DNA of 64,000 bases, taken from Bacillota bacterium (GTDB lineage Bacteria; Bacillota_I; Bacilli_A; RF39; UBA660). The DNA lies in contig SVAO01000005.1 in assembly GCA_015059365.1 (NCBI GenBank), positions 1 through 64,000 on the forward strand. The letters are read 5' to 3'. The position numbers and the translations under genes were made by a program. Below are positions 34,218 through 44,364 of the stretch, in pieces. Below the pieces are notes generated by a model. That model was given only the letters and a program-made list of their open reading frames with translations. It was not told the DNA's origin and did not search any database. Within the stretch, counting starts at the first letter, position 1; the number at the start of each line of letters is the position of its first letter.

Positions 34218-34676
34218 ATGGTAAATACAAGAAAATATCTATTAAGTAAAGATAATAAAACTAAAGAATTAGTTGTGTTAGATTATAATAAATTAGGAGG
34301 ATATGAATTTAATCCTAAGAATAGTAGTAATTATATAGGAGTAAATGTTAATAAAATGGTTGTTATAAAGCCAAGTTTTGTTGAGAAGGTTTTAAAGAAA
34401 AAAGTAAAACGTAAACTGGATTTATATTTACAGTTTATTGTTGGTATTTTAGATGATGAAGATACTGATCCTACTAATTTAAGAATTGTTTTAAATGACA
34501 TTGAAAGATATAGACGTACTATTATAAATAAATATCAATTATATTTAGATGAAAAATATGTAAATTTATTATTAAAGAAAATAGATTTATTGAGCCATGA
34601 AATTAAGATGAAATTAATTTATACTAGAGTTCCTTTAGAAAAACAAGAGGAAAACGAAAGAAGAAGAGGAAGATAA
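34218..34676 (+). CDS. Unknown basic protein after trmD
   Basis: A 152-residue, lysine- and arginine-rich, mostly helical soluble protein beginning MVNTRKYLLSKDNK and ending EENERRRGR. It follows trmD by four bases, in the place often held by rplS. No motif recognised. The charge and context suggest RNA or ribosome binding; that is inference. Confidence 0.65.
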   Translation: MVNTRKYLLSKDNKTKELVVLDYNKLGGYEFNPKNSSNYIGVNVNKMVVIKPSFVEKVLKKKVKRKLDLYLQFIVGILDDEDTDPTNLRIVLNDIERYRRTIINKYQLYLDEKYVNLLLKKIDLLSHEIKMKLIYTRVPLEKQEENERRRGR

Positions 34677-34706
34677 AAAAACCAAAATTTATTTTTTGGT
34701 TTTTAT
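34675..34706. terminator. Bidirectional terminator
   Basis: AAAAACCAAAA (34677-34687) pairs with TTTTGGTTTTT (34694-34704), with A run on the left and T run on the right. It separates the trmD unit from the convergent HipT-like gene. Confidence 0.8.
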
Positions 34707-35639
34707 TTTTATATTTGAATTACTATAATGTTTATATAAAGAGATAATTTTTTCTTTATTATATATTAGTTTAATTAATATCAATTTTTTATATACGTTA
34801 TCTAATCCTTTGTATTTTTTTTGAAAAATTATATCTATTAATACTTTTTCAGTTAAGATGCAATCTAATGTTTCTATAAATTCTTTGCATTCTTCATGAT
34901 GAAACGAAAATAAATATGATAATAATTCAGAGTATGTCGTTCCACGTTCAATACTAATTCCTATCTTAGACACAATACACGAATCTAATTTTTCTATTCC
35001 GTTTGGATCATTTAAATAGTTTTTAGCAATGTCAATTGGTAAAGAAACCCAAAGCGAGGTACCGTTATCATAAGCTCCCGCAAATTTAAAATATGGGTGG
35101 TGTGGATTATCGTGGTTACGGATAAGGGCGAGATTAGAAGCATTCCTGTCATAGTGGTCACATAATGCATCCATAATGATTAATGTAAATAGTTGTTTAG
35201 TTATTTGTTTGTATTCATCTCTATTTGGGATTACTGCTTTTATAGCTTCTAATATTAGTTGGATAGAATAGTATTCTTTGGTTTTTTTGCACTTTAAACT
35301 TTTTGGTACAAAGTCTTGCCTTATATTTTGAATTAATGCGTTAAAATCAATTAATTCTTCATTATTTTGTAAAAAGCAGTAACTTATGATTCCAATACCT
35401 TTTCTTGATTTAACTAATTCTATTTTACAACAATTAATATGCAATAATTTACATATTTCACTATACAATGATTCTGCATAGTGGGCATTTGTGCTGGTGT
35501 TATTATCTTTAATTTGGGTAATTTTATATAGACAAAGAAGTTGATTAGGCGATAATAACCATTCTTTCTCATTCGTTCCTCTAAATTCATTACTAATTTT
35601 TTTGAAATGGTCTATATTTTTAAATTCTGCTTTTGACAT
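34689..35639 (-). CDS. HipA/HipT-like serine-threonine kinase
   Basis: A 316-residue protein kinase of the HipA C-terminal fold. An ATP loop GTNEKEW (about 21-27) and a candidate lysine in LYKI (39) are followed by AHYAESLYSEICKLL, the catalytic loop HYDRNASN (162-169) and the metal-binding AYDNGTS (189-195, replacing DFG). In HipBST systems HipT is a toxin kinase that phosphorylates aminoacyl-tRNA synthetases. The ATG at 35639 has GAGGA nine bases upstream; an ATG at 35654 is also in frame. It overlaps the HipS-like gene and ends at a shared terminator. Confidence 0.82.
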   Translation of the reverse strand: MSKAEFKNIDHFKKISNEFRGTNEKEWLLSPNQLLCLYKITQIKDNNTSTNAHYAESLYSEICKLLHINCCKIELVKSRKGIGIISYCFLQNNEELIDFNALIQNIRQDFVPKSLKCKKTKEYYSIQLILEAIKAVIPNRDEYKQITKQLFTLIIMDALCDHYDRNASNLALIRNHDNPHHPYFKFAGAYDNGTSLWVSLPIDIAKNYLNDPNGIEKLDSCIVSKIGISIERGTTYSELLSYLFSFHHEECKEFIETLDCILTEKVLIDIIFQKKYKGLDNVYKKLILIKLIYNKEKIISLYKHYSNSNIKIKTKK

Positions 35640-35955
35640 ATTTTTTATCCTCATATTTAATTGATATGTAATCAGTCATTAATTTTCCTTTTGTTTTTAT
35701 TAAAAAATCAATTTTTTCTTGTCTAGTAATTAAACTACTTCTTTTTGGCGATATAATTCTTGATGAAAATATAGGAAACAGAGTTTTACTAACATATATT
35801 TGATTAATGTCAGGAAACCCGATTAATTTATCAAAACCTAATTCACGTGTAATTGTAATTCCATCTTTGTCATATTCAAATCTAAATTGATTATCATAGT
35901 AATATAAAATTCCTATTCTTATGTTTTTCCAAAAGATTGAAAATAAATATTCCAT
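35620..35955 (-). CDS. HipS-like protein (HipA N-terminal domain)
   Basis: A 111-residue protein resembling only the N-terminal subdomain of HipA: a WKNIRIGILYYYDNQFRFEY beta start and TLFPIFSSRIISPKRS, the counterpart of the lP...pfF.nLlPE stretch. In HipBST, HipS is encoded separately from the kinase and neutralises it. Here it sits directly upstream of and overlaps the kinase by about 20 bases. GGGGTGATTTT precedes the ATG. No HipB-like helix-turn-helix gene is present. Confidence 0.72.
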   Translation of the reverse strand: MEYLFSIFWKNIRIGILYYYDNQFRFEYDKDGITITRELGFDKLIGFPDINQIYVSKTLFPIFSSRIISPKRSSLITRQEKIDFLIKTKGKLMTDYISIKYEDKKYVKSRI

Positions 35956-35977
35956 AAAATCACCCCAAGTGTTAACT

Positions 35978-36005
35978 ATTATACATATTTTTGTGAAAAT
36001 TTCAA
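35978..36005 (-). promoter_or_regulatory. Promoter of the HipS/HipT-like pair
   Basis: On the minus strand: TTGAAA (36000-36005), 16-base spacer, TATAAT (35978-35983), 22 bases before the ATG. Confidence 0.65.
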
Positions 36006-36012
36006 AATGGTA

Positions 36013-36041
36013 TTTTGGTAATAATAAATTTATGATAGAAT
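36013..36041 (+). promoter_or_regulatory. Promoter of the cotH cluster
   Basis: TTTTGG (36013-36018), 17-base spacer, TAGAAT (36036-36041), divergent from the HipS promoter. Confidence 0.5.
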
Positions 36042-36068
36042 AATTCTAGAAGCAAGGACTTGATAATT

Positions 36069-38948
36069 ATGGATTTTAATATTAAATTTTTAAAAGAGAA
36101 TATTAAATTTTTGTTACTAACAATTTTTTTAATAATTGTTACTGTAATAATTAGTGTATTTTTTACTGACGATTCTATAAAAAATCCTTTTCAAGATTTG
36201 GAGACTAATGGAAAAGAACAAATCAATAGTTTGGTAATAAATGAAATAATGTCTTCAAACGGTGGGGCTTTAGCTGCTCCTAATGGGGAAATTTATGATT
36301 GGATTGAATTATATAATGGTAATAATTATGAGATTAATTTAAAAAATTATAGTTTGAGTGATAGAGATAATAAAGGAAAATGGGTTTTTCCTGATACCGT
36401 TATGGGTCCTAAGTCATATTTAATCGTTTTCTTAAGTGGAAAACAACAAGAAGGATTGTATACTAATTTTAAGATTAGTAGTAATGGTGGGGAATCATTA
36501 TTTTTGAAAAATACTAATGGTAAGATAGTAGATGCAGTAGATGTTACTCATATGAATAAAAATGAAGTAATTGCACGTGATATGAATGGCGTGTGGTTTA
36601 CTTCATCAAAACCTACACCAGGATTTATAAATACTTTAGAAGGATATGATAATTATTTATCTTCTTTAGTTATCGAAAGTGATATTAAAATTAATGAAGT
36701 TTTAGTAAAGAATGATGGCAATTTCAAAAATAGTTATGACAATTATGTTGGTTATATTGAAATAATAAATGAAGGTGACAATCCTGTTAATTTAGAAAAT
36801 TATTGTTTGTCGGATAACTTATCTGCACCATTTCGTTCGTGTTTACCAAAAATAATTTTAGGTTCCAATGAAACTATTGCGATTTATATGGGAAATTATG
36901 AAAATAATGAACGTGAATATTATTCCGGATTTGGTTTAAATTCTAAAAATGGAGTAGCGGTTTTAACAAATAATCAAGGCAAAATAATTGATAAGGTTTC
37001 TTATAATAATTTACCTAACGGAATAGCTTTAGTAAAAGAAAATGGAGTATTTTATGAAACAAGTAATATTTCGCCTGGTTATTCTAATACTAAAGAAGGT
37101 AGAGAAAAATTCGCTAAAGAAAAGTTAACATTAGAAAAGGCACTTATTATTAATGAGGTTATGAATAATAATAATTCATATTTGCCACAAAATGGTAGCG
37201 AGTATTACGATTGGATTGAATTAAAAAACAATTCAAATGAAGATATTAATTTAAATGATTACTTTTTAACTACTAATAATAATTTGTTAGATATGTATCG
37301 TTTGCCGGATAAGATATTATCACCGGGAGAGTGTTATGTTTTAATGGCTAGTGGGGATGTTAATTTAAGTAATAATAGTTATAAGCATACAAATTTTAAA
37401 ATTTCAGATGTGGAATCTTTATATTTAGTAAAAAACAAACAGATTATAGATACCTTATTTATTTCAGGAGTTCCATTAGGATATAGTTTAGGTAAAGGAA
37501 ATAGTTATGGTATTTATTACTTTAGTAATCCAACACCAAATAAGAATAATAATTCAGGAATAGATTCGATTGCTTATGTTCCGAAATTTAGTGTTTTACC
37601 AGGAGTATATAATAATAAAGATGGAATAGAGTTAAAAATAGAAGGTAATGGGACTATTTATTATACATTAGACGGAAGTACTCCAACAACTTCTTCTAAA
37701 GTTTATAATGGTCCTCTTTTGCTTAATAAGACATCTGTAGTAAAGGCTGTTAGTTATCAGGCTGGAAAGGTAATTAGTCCGGTATTAACAGGTTCATATA
37801 TTATAAATGAAAATCATACGTTGCCGGTGATGTCTGTTTCATTAAATCCTAGTAATTTTAATAAAGTTCAGGGAAATCCTTGGAATACAGAAATAGAAGT
37901 GGCAAGTTATGCAGAATTATATGAAGATGGCAAAAGTTTTTCAATACCTTGTGGGTTTAAATTATTTGGTGGTTCAACAAGAGGATTAAAGAAAAAAAGT
38001 TTTGCTTTAAAATTTAAATCAGAATATGGTGCAAGCAGTTTAAATTATCAAGTTTTTGAAAATCGCAACTATTCAAGATATGATACATTAATTTTGCGTT
38101 CTGGTTCTCAAGATAATACTTCTGCATTTATAAGAGATATATTAATGACATCTCTAGTAGAAGATGTAACTAATTTACAAGTTCAAGCATATAAATCAGT
38201 AATTTTATATATTAATGGAAATTATTGGGGTGTATATAATATTCGTGAAAAAGTTGATGAAGATTATATTTCAAATAATTTTAACGTAGATGAAAATAAA
38301 ACAAATATTGTAAGAATTGATAATGATGTAACTTTTGGAAGTATTAATGATTATAAATCGTTAGTAAATTATTTAAGCACGCACGATATGAAAGTCCAAT
38401 CTAATTATGAATATGTAAAAACAAAACTAAATATTGAAAGTTTTGTTGATTATTGGGTAGCAGAAAATTGGATTAGTAATAATGATATTATTAATACAAG
38501 ATTTTATAATCATCCTGATATAGATTCTGGAAGAATAAATATGTTTTTCTATGATTTGGATTATGCAATGTGGAATAAAAGGATAAATTATTTTTTATTT
38601 AGTGTTCAACCAGAAGGGATGAGTGGTTTTAAAATATCAACTGCAATGATGCGAAGTTTGATAAAAAATGATGAATTTAAAAAGTTGTTTTTAGAACGTT
38701 TAAGTTATCAATTAGAAAACGTGTGGAATGAACAGAGGGTTATAGAAAGAATTGATGAAATATATAATAGTTTAAAACCAGAAATGGAGAGAAATCAAAC
38801 TAGATGGGGCATGACAATATCACACTGGGAAGAACAAGTTCAATATTTGAGAGATTTTGCTAAAGTAAGAAGCAAATATGTAAAAAATACTGCAAAAAGT
38901 TTTTTTGGATTAACTAATGCAGAAATGAAAGAGTATTTTGGTGATTAA
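36069..38948 (+). CDS. CotH kinase-domain surface protein with lamin-tail repeats
   Basis: A 959-residue exported protein. One N-terminal membrane segment (about 12-33) is followed by three lamin-tail-like beta domains (about 50-190, 205-345, 360-490; each with a YDWIELYN or similar signature), a chitobiase-type module (GTIYYTLDGSTP, about 545-600) and a CotH domain (about 600-955) with SGSQDNTSAFIRD, YWGVYNIREKVDEDY and FFYDLDYAMWN. CotH proteins are atypical protein kinases of spore coats and surfaces. The next two genes, VTC and DUF4956, form a recurrent partner set. The binding site AAGGA is rather distant. Confidence 0.88.
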   Translation: MDFNIKFLKENIKFLLLTIFLIIVTVIISVFFTDDSIKNPFQDLETNGKEQINSLVINEIMSSNGGALAAPNGEIYDWIELYNGNNYEINLKNYSLSDRDNKGKWVFPDTVMGPKSYLIVFLSGKQQEGLYTNFKISSNGGESLFLKNTNGKIVDAVDVTHMNKNEVIARDMNGVWFTSSKPTPGFINTLEGYDNYLSSLVIESDIKINEVLVKNDGNFKNSYDNYVGYIEIINEGDNPVNLENYCLSDNLSAPFRSCLPKIILGSNETIAIYMGNYENNEREYYSGFGLNSKNGVAVLTNNQGKIIDKVSYNNLPNGIALVKENGVFYETSNISPGYSNTKEGREKFAKEKLTLEKALIINEVMNNNNSYLPQNGSEYYDWIELKNNSNEDINLNDYFLTTNNNLLDMYRLPDKILSPGECYVLMASGDVNLSNNSYKHTNFKISDVESLYLVKNKQIIDTLFISGVPLGYSLGKGNSYGIYYFSNPTPNKNNNSGIDSIAYVPKFSVLPGVYNNKDGIELKIEGNGTIYYTLDGSTPTTSSKVYNGPLLLNKTSVVKAVSYQAGKVISPVLTGSYIINENHTLPVMSVSLNPSNFNKVQGNPWNTEIEVASYAELYEDGKSFSIPCGFKLFGGSTRGLKKKSFALKFKSEYGASSLNYQVFENRNYSRYDTLILRSGSQDNTSAFIRDILMTSLVEDVTNLQVQAYKSVILYINGNYWGVYNIREKVDEDYISNNFNVDENKTNIVRIDNDVTFGSINDYKSLVNYLSTHDMKVQSNYEYVKTKLNIESFVDYWVAENWISNNDIINTRFYNHPDIDSGRINMFFYDLDYAMWNKRINYFLFSVQPEGMSGFKISTAMMRSLIKNDEFKKLFLERLSYQLENVWNEQRVIERIDEIYNSLKPEMERNQTRWGMTISHWEEQVQYLRDFAKVRSKYVKNTAKSFFGLTNAEMKEYFGD

Positions 38949-38949
38949 T

Positions 38950-39633
38950 ATGAGAAAATATCGTAATGAGTTGAAGTTTATTATTAAAACTAGTGATGCA
39001 GAAATATTAAAACACCACTTATCTTTATTTATGAATGTTGATGTTAATTCCAAAAATAGTGATAATACATATTTGATTAGAAGTTTATATTTTGATGATA
39101 TGGATTCGACTGCTTATTATGAAAAATTAGATGGTGTGGAATTTAGAAAAAAATATAGAATTAGAATATATAATAATGATGATAATTTTATTAGATTAGA
39201 GTGTAAACACAAACACGATAATAAGACTTCAAAAGATCAGATGTTGATTGATAAAGATATTTGTAGTAAAATTATAGAGGGAAAACTTGATGATTTAGAA
39301 ATAACTGGTGATGATTTGTTATCAAAATTTATAATTGAATGTAAGTTGAAAAAATTTAGGCCTTCAATAATTGTTGATTATAAACGTCTAGCATATACTT
39401 ATCCAGTATCTGATGTAAGAATTACATTTGATTCTAATATTAAATCTGGTTTGTATAATTATAATTTGTTTGATGAAAGTGCGACGACATATAGTGTGAT
39501 AGATGACAATGAACTTGTTTTAGAGGTAAAGTTTAATGAGTTTTTACCTGAGGCAATTGCAATTATATTGACTACTGTTCCAACAGTTCGTAAGGCATTT
39601 TCAAAATTTGCAGAATGTCGTAGCATTAAGTAA
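38950..39633 (+). CDS. VTC-domain polyphosphate polymerase-like protein
   Basis: A 227-residue VTC-domain protein of the CYTH/triphosphate-tunnel fold: YRNELKFII at the start, RSLYFDDMDSTAYYEKLDG, KKYRIRIY, RLECKHKHDNKTSKDQ and LEVKFNEFLPEAI are the tunnel motifs. Yeast VTC4 makes polyphosphate from ATP; bacterial relatives next to CotH are poorly studied. The ATG at 38950 starts just past the cotH stop, inside the same transcript. Confidence 0.88.
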   Translation: MRKYRNELKFIIKTSDAEILKHHLSLFMNVDVNSKNSDNTYLIRSLYFDDMDSTAYYEKLDGVEFRKKYRIRIYNNDDNFIRLECKHKHDNKTSKDQMLIDKDICSKIIEGKLDDLEITGDDLLSKFIIECKLKKFRPSIIVDYKRLAYTYPVSDVRITFDSNIKSGLYNYNLFDESATTYSVIDDNELVLEVKFNEFLPEAIAIILTTVPTVRKAFSKFAECRSIK

Positions 39634-39644
39634 GGAGTGAAAAT

Positions 39645-40316
39645 ATGAGTTTTGTAGATATGATTAAAAAAAGTGTAATAGCAGAATTTACAGGTACTAT
39701 TTCTGTTGATAAGATTTTGATTTCTCTTTTAATTTCATTTTTAATTGGAGTTTTTATTATTTATGTATACCGTAAAACATTTAGTGGGGTGGTATATTCT
39801 AAGTCTTTTTCTCTTTGCATTTTATTGTTGGCGATGGTAACTTCTATGATTATTAGAACAATTAGTTCGAATTTAGCGTTATCTTTGGGTATGGTTGGTG
39901 CTTTATCTATTGTAAGATTTAGAACAGCTATAAAAGAACCAACTGATACTGGCTTTATGTTTTGGAGTATTACGGCTGGAATTATGGCTGGAGCTGGGTT
40001 ATATTTGGTTTCAATCATTGCTTCACTAGGTATTGGACTTTTATATTTTGTTGGTTATACAATGGGATTTAAACTTAATCGTCAGTATTTATGTATTATT
40101 AAATATGATAATTCGGCAGAAAATAGTATTAATGAAGAATTAGCAAAATTACCAAAAACGAAATTAAAAAGTAAGTCTGTTTCAAAGGATGGAATTGAAC
40201 TAGCCTTTGAGGTTGAATTAAGTGGTGATGATACTAGTGTTTTAGATAGTTTTAAAAAATTAAAAGGAGTGCATAGTGCCAGTATTATAAGTTATCAAAA
40301 TGATTTTGGCGCATAA
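39645..40316 (+). CDS. DUF4956 membrane protein
   Basis: A 223-residue protein with about four membrane segments in residues 23-140 and a soluble C-terminal domain. GMVGALSIVRFRTAIKEPTD is the conserved core of DUF4956 proteins. Function unknown; it commonly accompanies VTC and CotH genes. AAGGAGTG binding site. It ends the transcript at a good terminator. Confidence 0.88.
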   Translation: MSFVDMIKKSVIAEFTGTISVDKILISLLISFLIGVFIIYVYRKTFSGVVYSKSFSLCILLLAMVTSMIIRTISSNLALSLGMVGALSIVRFRTAIKEPTDTGFMFWSITAGIMAGAGLYLVSIIASLGIGLLYFVGYTMGFKLNRQYLCIIKYDNSAENSINEELAKLPKTKLKSKSVSKDGIELAFEVELSGDDTSVLDSFKKLKGVHSASIISYQNDFGA

Positions 40317-40327
40317 ATAAATTATTA

Positions 40328-40363
40328 ATAGTTATCAAAAAAGTCTTTGATGGCTATTTTTTT
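40328..40363 (+). terminator. Intrinsic terminator of the CotH-VTC-DUF4956 unit
   Basis: A 12-bp stem (40328-40339 with 40346-40357, two G-U pairs), six-base loop and seven T. Confidence 0.85.
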
Positions 40364-40377
40364 AGGATAATATACGG

Positions 40378-40383
40378 TATAAT
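40378..40383 (+). promoter_or_regulatory. -10 element for the small TM gene and glycosidase
   Basis: TATAAT, 53 bases before the small gene; the -35 region is A/T rich and unclear. Confidence 0.4.
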
Positions 40384-40435
40384 AAGATGAAAAATGATTT
40401 GAAGTTCATAAATAGAAAGGATGTTGTGTGATTAT

Positions 40436-40552
40436 ATGAAAAATAAATTTAGTAAGGGTAGAATTTTTATAATTATGAGTATTATATTTTTATCTAGTTT
40501 GATGCTTGTTTTTGGGGCTAGGTTAATATATTTTTATATAACTTTAAATTAA
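40436..40552 (+). CDS. 38-residue single-span membrane peptide
   Basis: ATG at 40436 to TAA at 40550-40552 encodes a basic start (MKNKFSKGR) followed by one long hydrophobic segment (IFIIMSIIFLSSLMLVFGA) and LIYFYITLN. An in-frame ATG at 40421 would add five residues. Binding sites are weak for both. Its frame is clean, and it sits 17 bases before the glycosidase gene, so it is probably a real small membrane protein of that unit. Confidence 0.5.
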   Translation: MKNKFSKGRIFIIMSIIFLSSLMLVFGARLIYFYITLN

Positions 40553-40569
40553 AGATTTGGGGTGATAAT

Positions 40570-41622
40570 ATGGAGAATAATTTAGATATTATTAAAGAAG
40601 AAATTAAAGTAAAAAAGAAGAATAAAAAAACTAAGATATGGGTTATACTGTTTGGAATTTTTGATTCTATTGCGATTATTTGTTTATTTTTGATGTATGG
40701 GCCAATAACTTATTTTAGAAATCTTTGGGTTACTAGTGCAATGGCGACGATGACACATCAGTATTTAGCGTATGTTTTCTTTGATGATGACCAAATAAAA
40801 ATAATAATGGATAATAATATAGTAATCGAAAGTGAAGAAAGTACTAATACAGATGATATTACTGTGTCAGGAGAAGATACTGGTATTTATAGTTCTATTT
40901 ATGAAGAACAAATTTTAAAAAGAGATGAAGGTAATGATATTTATAAAGTTATTGATATAGAAGGTAATGGATATAAAGGTCATTTATTAGTAGTATATGA
41001 TCCTTCAAATATAGATTTGGTTCAGGCTCCAAATATTAAATATGGTGGGAAACAATTAAAGACGTTAGTAGAACTCAATGATGGTTTGGCAGGAATAAAC
41101 GCTAGTGGATTTGATTATTCGGAAGAATTTGGTTATATTCCATCTGGTATTGTTATAATGGACGGCAAAGTTGTTTGGGATTCTAAATTGCCTAAATATG
41201 GTGGTATTATTGGTTTTACAAGAGATAATATTTTAGTATTAACTAAATCCACTTCAGAAGAAGCCGTTAATATGGGAATTAAAGATGCTGTTTCATTTGG
41301 TCCATTTTTGATTGTGAATGGGGAACCTGCACAGTTTAAAGGTAATGGTGGTTATGGAATAGCTCCTAGAACTGCAATTGGTCAAAGGAAAGACGGAATA
41401 GTATTGATGCTTGTTATAGATGGAAGACGTCCAGGACATAGCTTAGGTGTTGATATGGTTGAATTAACTAATATATTGCTTCGTTATGGAGCTTATAATG
41501 CAAGCAATCTTGACGGTGGTGGTTCTAGTTCTATTGTTGCCAATGGAGAGATATTAAGCGTTGCAGGTGGATTTGGATATAAAGGAGAACGCTACTTACC
41601 TAATGCTTTTATTGTAAAATAA
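40570..41622 (+). CDS. Membrane-anchored phosphodiester glycosidase (NAGPA domain)
   Basis: A 350-residue type II membrane protein: basic cytoplasmic start, one membrane segment (about 26-46), then an extracellular NAGPA domain with GINASGFDY, SFGPFLIVNGE, APRTAIGQ, LVIDGRRPGHS and NLDGGGSSSIV. The family cleaves phosphodiester-linked sugars, and in Gram-positives it is linked to cell-surface polymers or exopolysaccharide. GGGGTGAT binding site. Confidence 0.9.
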   Translation: MENNLDIIKEEIKVKKKNKKTKIWVILFGIFDSIAIICLFLMYGPITYFRNLWVTSAMATMTHQYLAYVFFDDDQIKIIMDNNIVIESEESTNTDDITVSGEDTGIYSSIYEEQILKRDEGNDIYKVIDIEGNGYKGHLLVVYDPSNIDLVQAPNIKYGGKQLKTLVELNDGLAGINASGFDYSEEFGYIPSGIVIMDGKVVWDSKLPKYGGIIGFTRDNILVLTKSTSEEAVNMGIKDAVSFGPFLIVNGEPAQFKGNGGYGIAPRTAIGQRKDGIVLMLVIDGRRPGHSLGVDMVELTNILLRYGAYNASNLDGGGSSSIVANGEILSVAGGFGYKGERYLPNAFIVK

Positions 41623-41625
41623 TGT

Positions 41626-41651
41626 GAACTCAATATACTTTGAGTTCTTTT
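41626..41651 (+). terminator. Intrinsic terminator
   Basis: GAACTCAA (41626-41633) pairs with TTGAGTTC (41640-41647), then T residues. Confidence 0.8.
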
Positions 41652-41675
41652 TGTAAAAAAAATTAGTTAAAGTGG

Positions 41676-41681
41676 TATAAT
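41676..41681 (+). promoter_or_regulatory. -10 element of murD
   Basis: TATAAT preceded by GTGG, 18 bases before the murD ATG; TTGTAA at 41651 would give a long 19-base spacer. Confidence 0.4.
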
Positions 41682-41699
41682 GATATTGGAGGTAGTAAC

Positions 41700-44285
<2,586 letters not shown>

Positions 44286-44309
44286 GATACAAAATTATAA
44301 CAAATTTAA

Positions 44310-44338
44310 TTGTTAATGATTTTTCTATGTGATATAAT
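44310..44338 (+). promoter_or_regulatory. Promoter of ftsK
   Basis: TTGTTA (44310-44315), 17-base spacer ending TGTGA, TATAAT (44333-44338). Confidence 0.72.
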
Positions 44339-44364
44339 AATAATATGAGGCTAGGAGGATGTAT

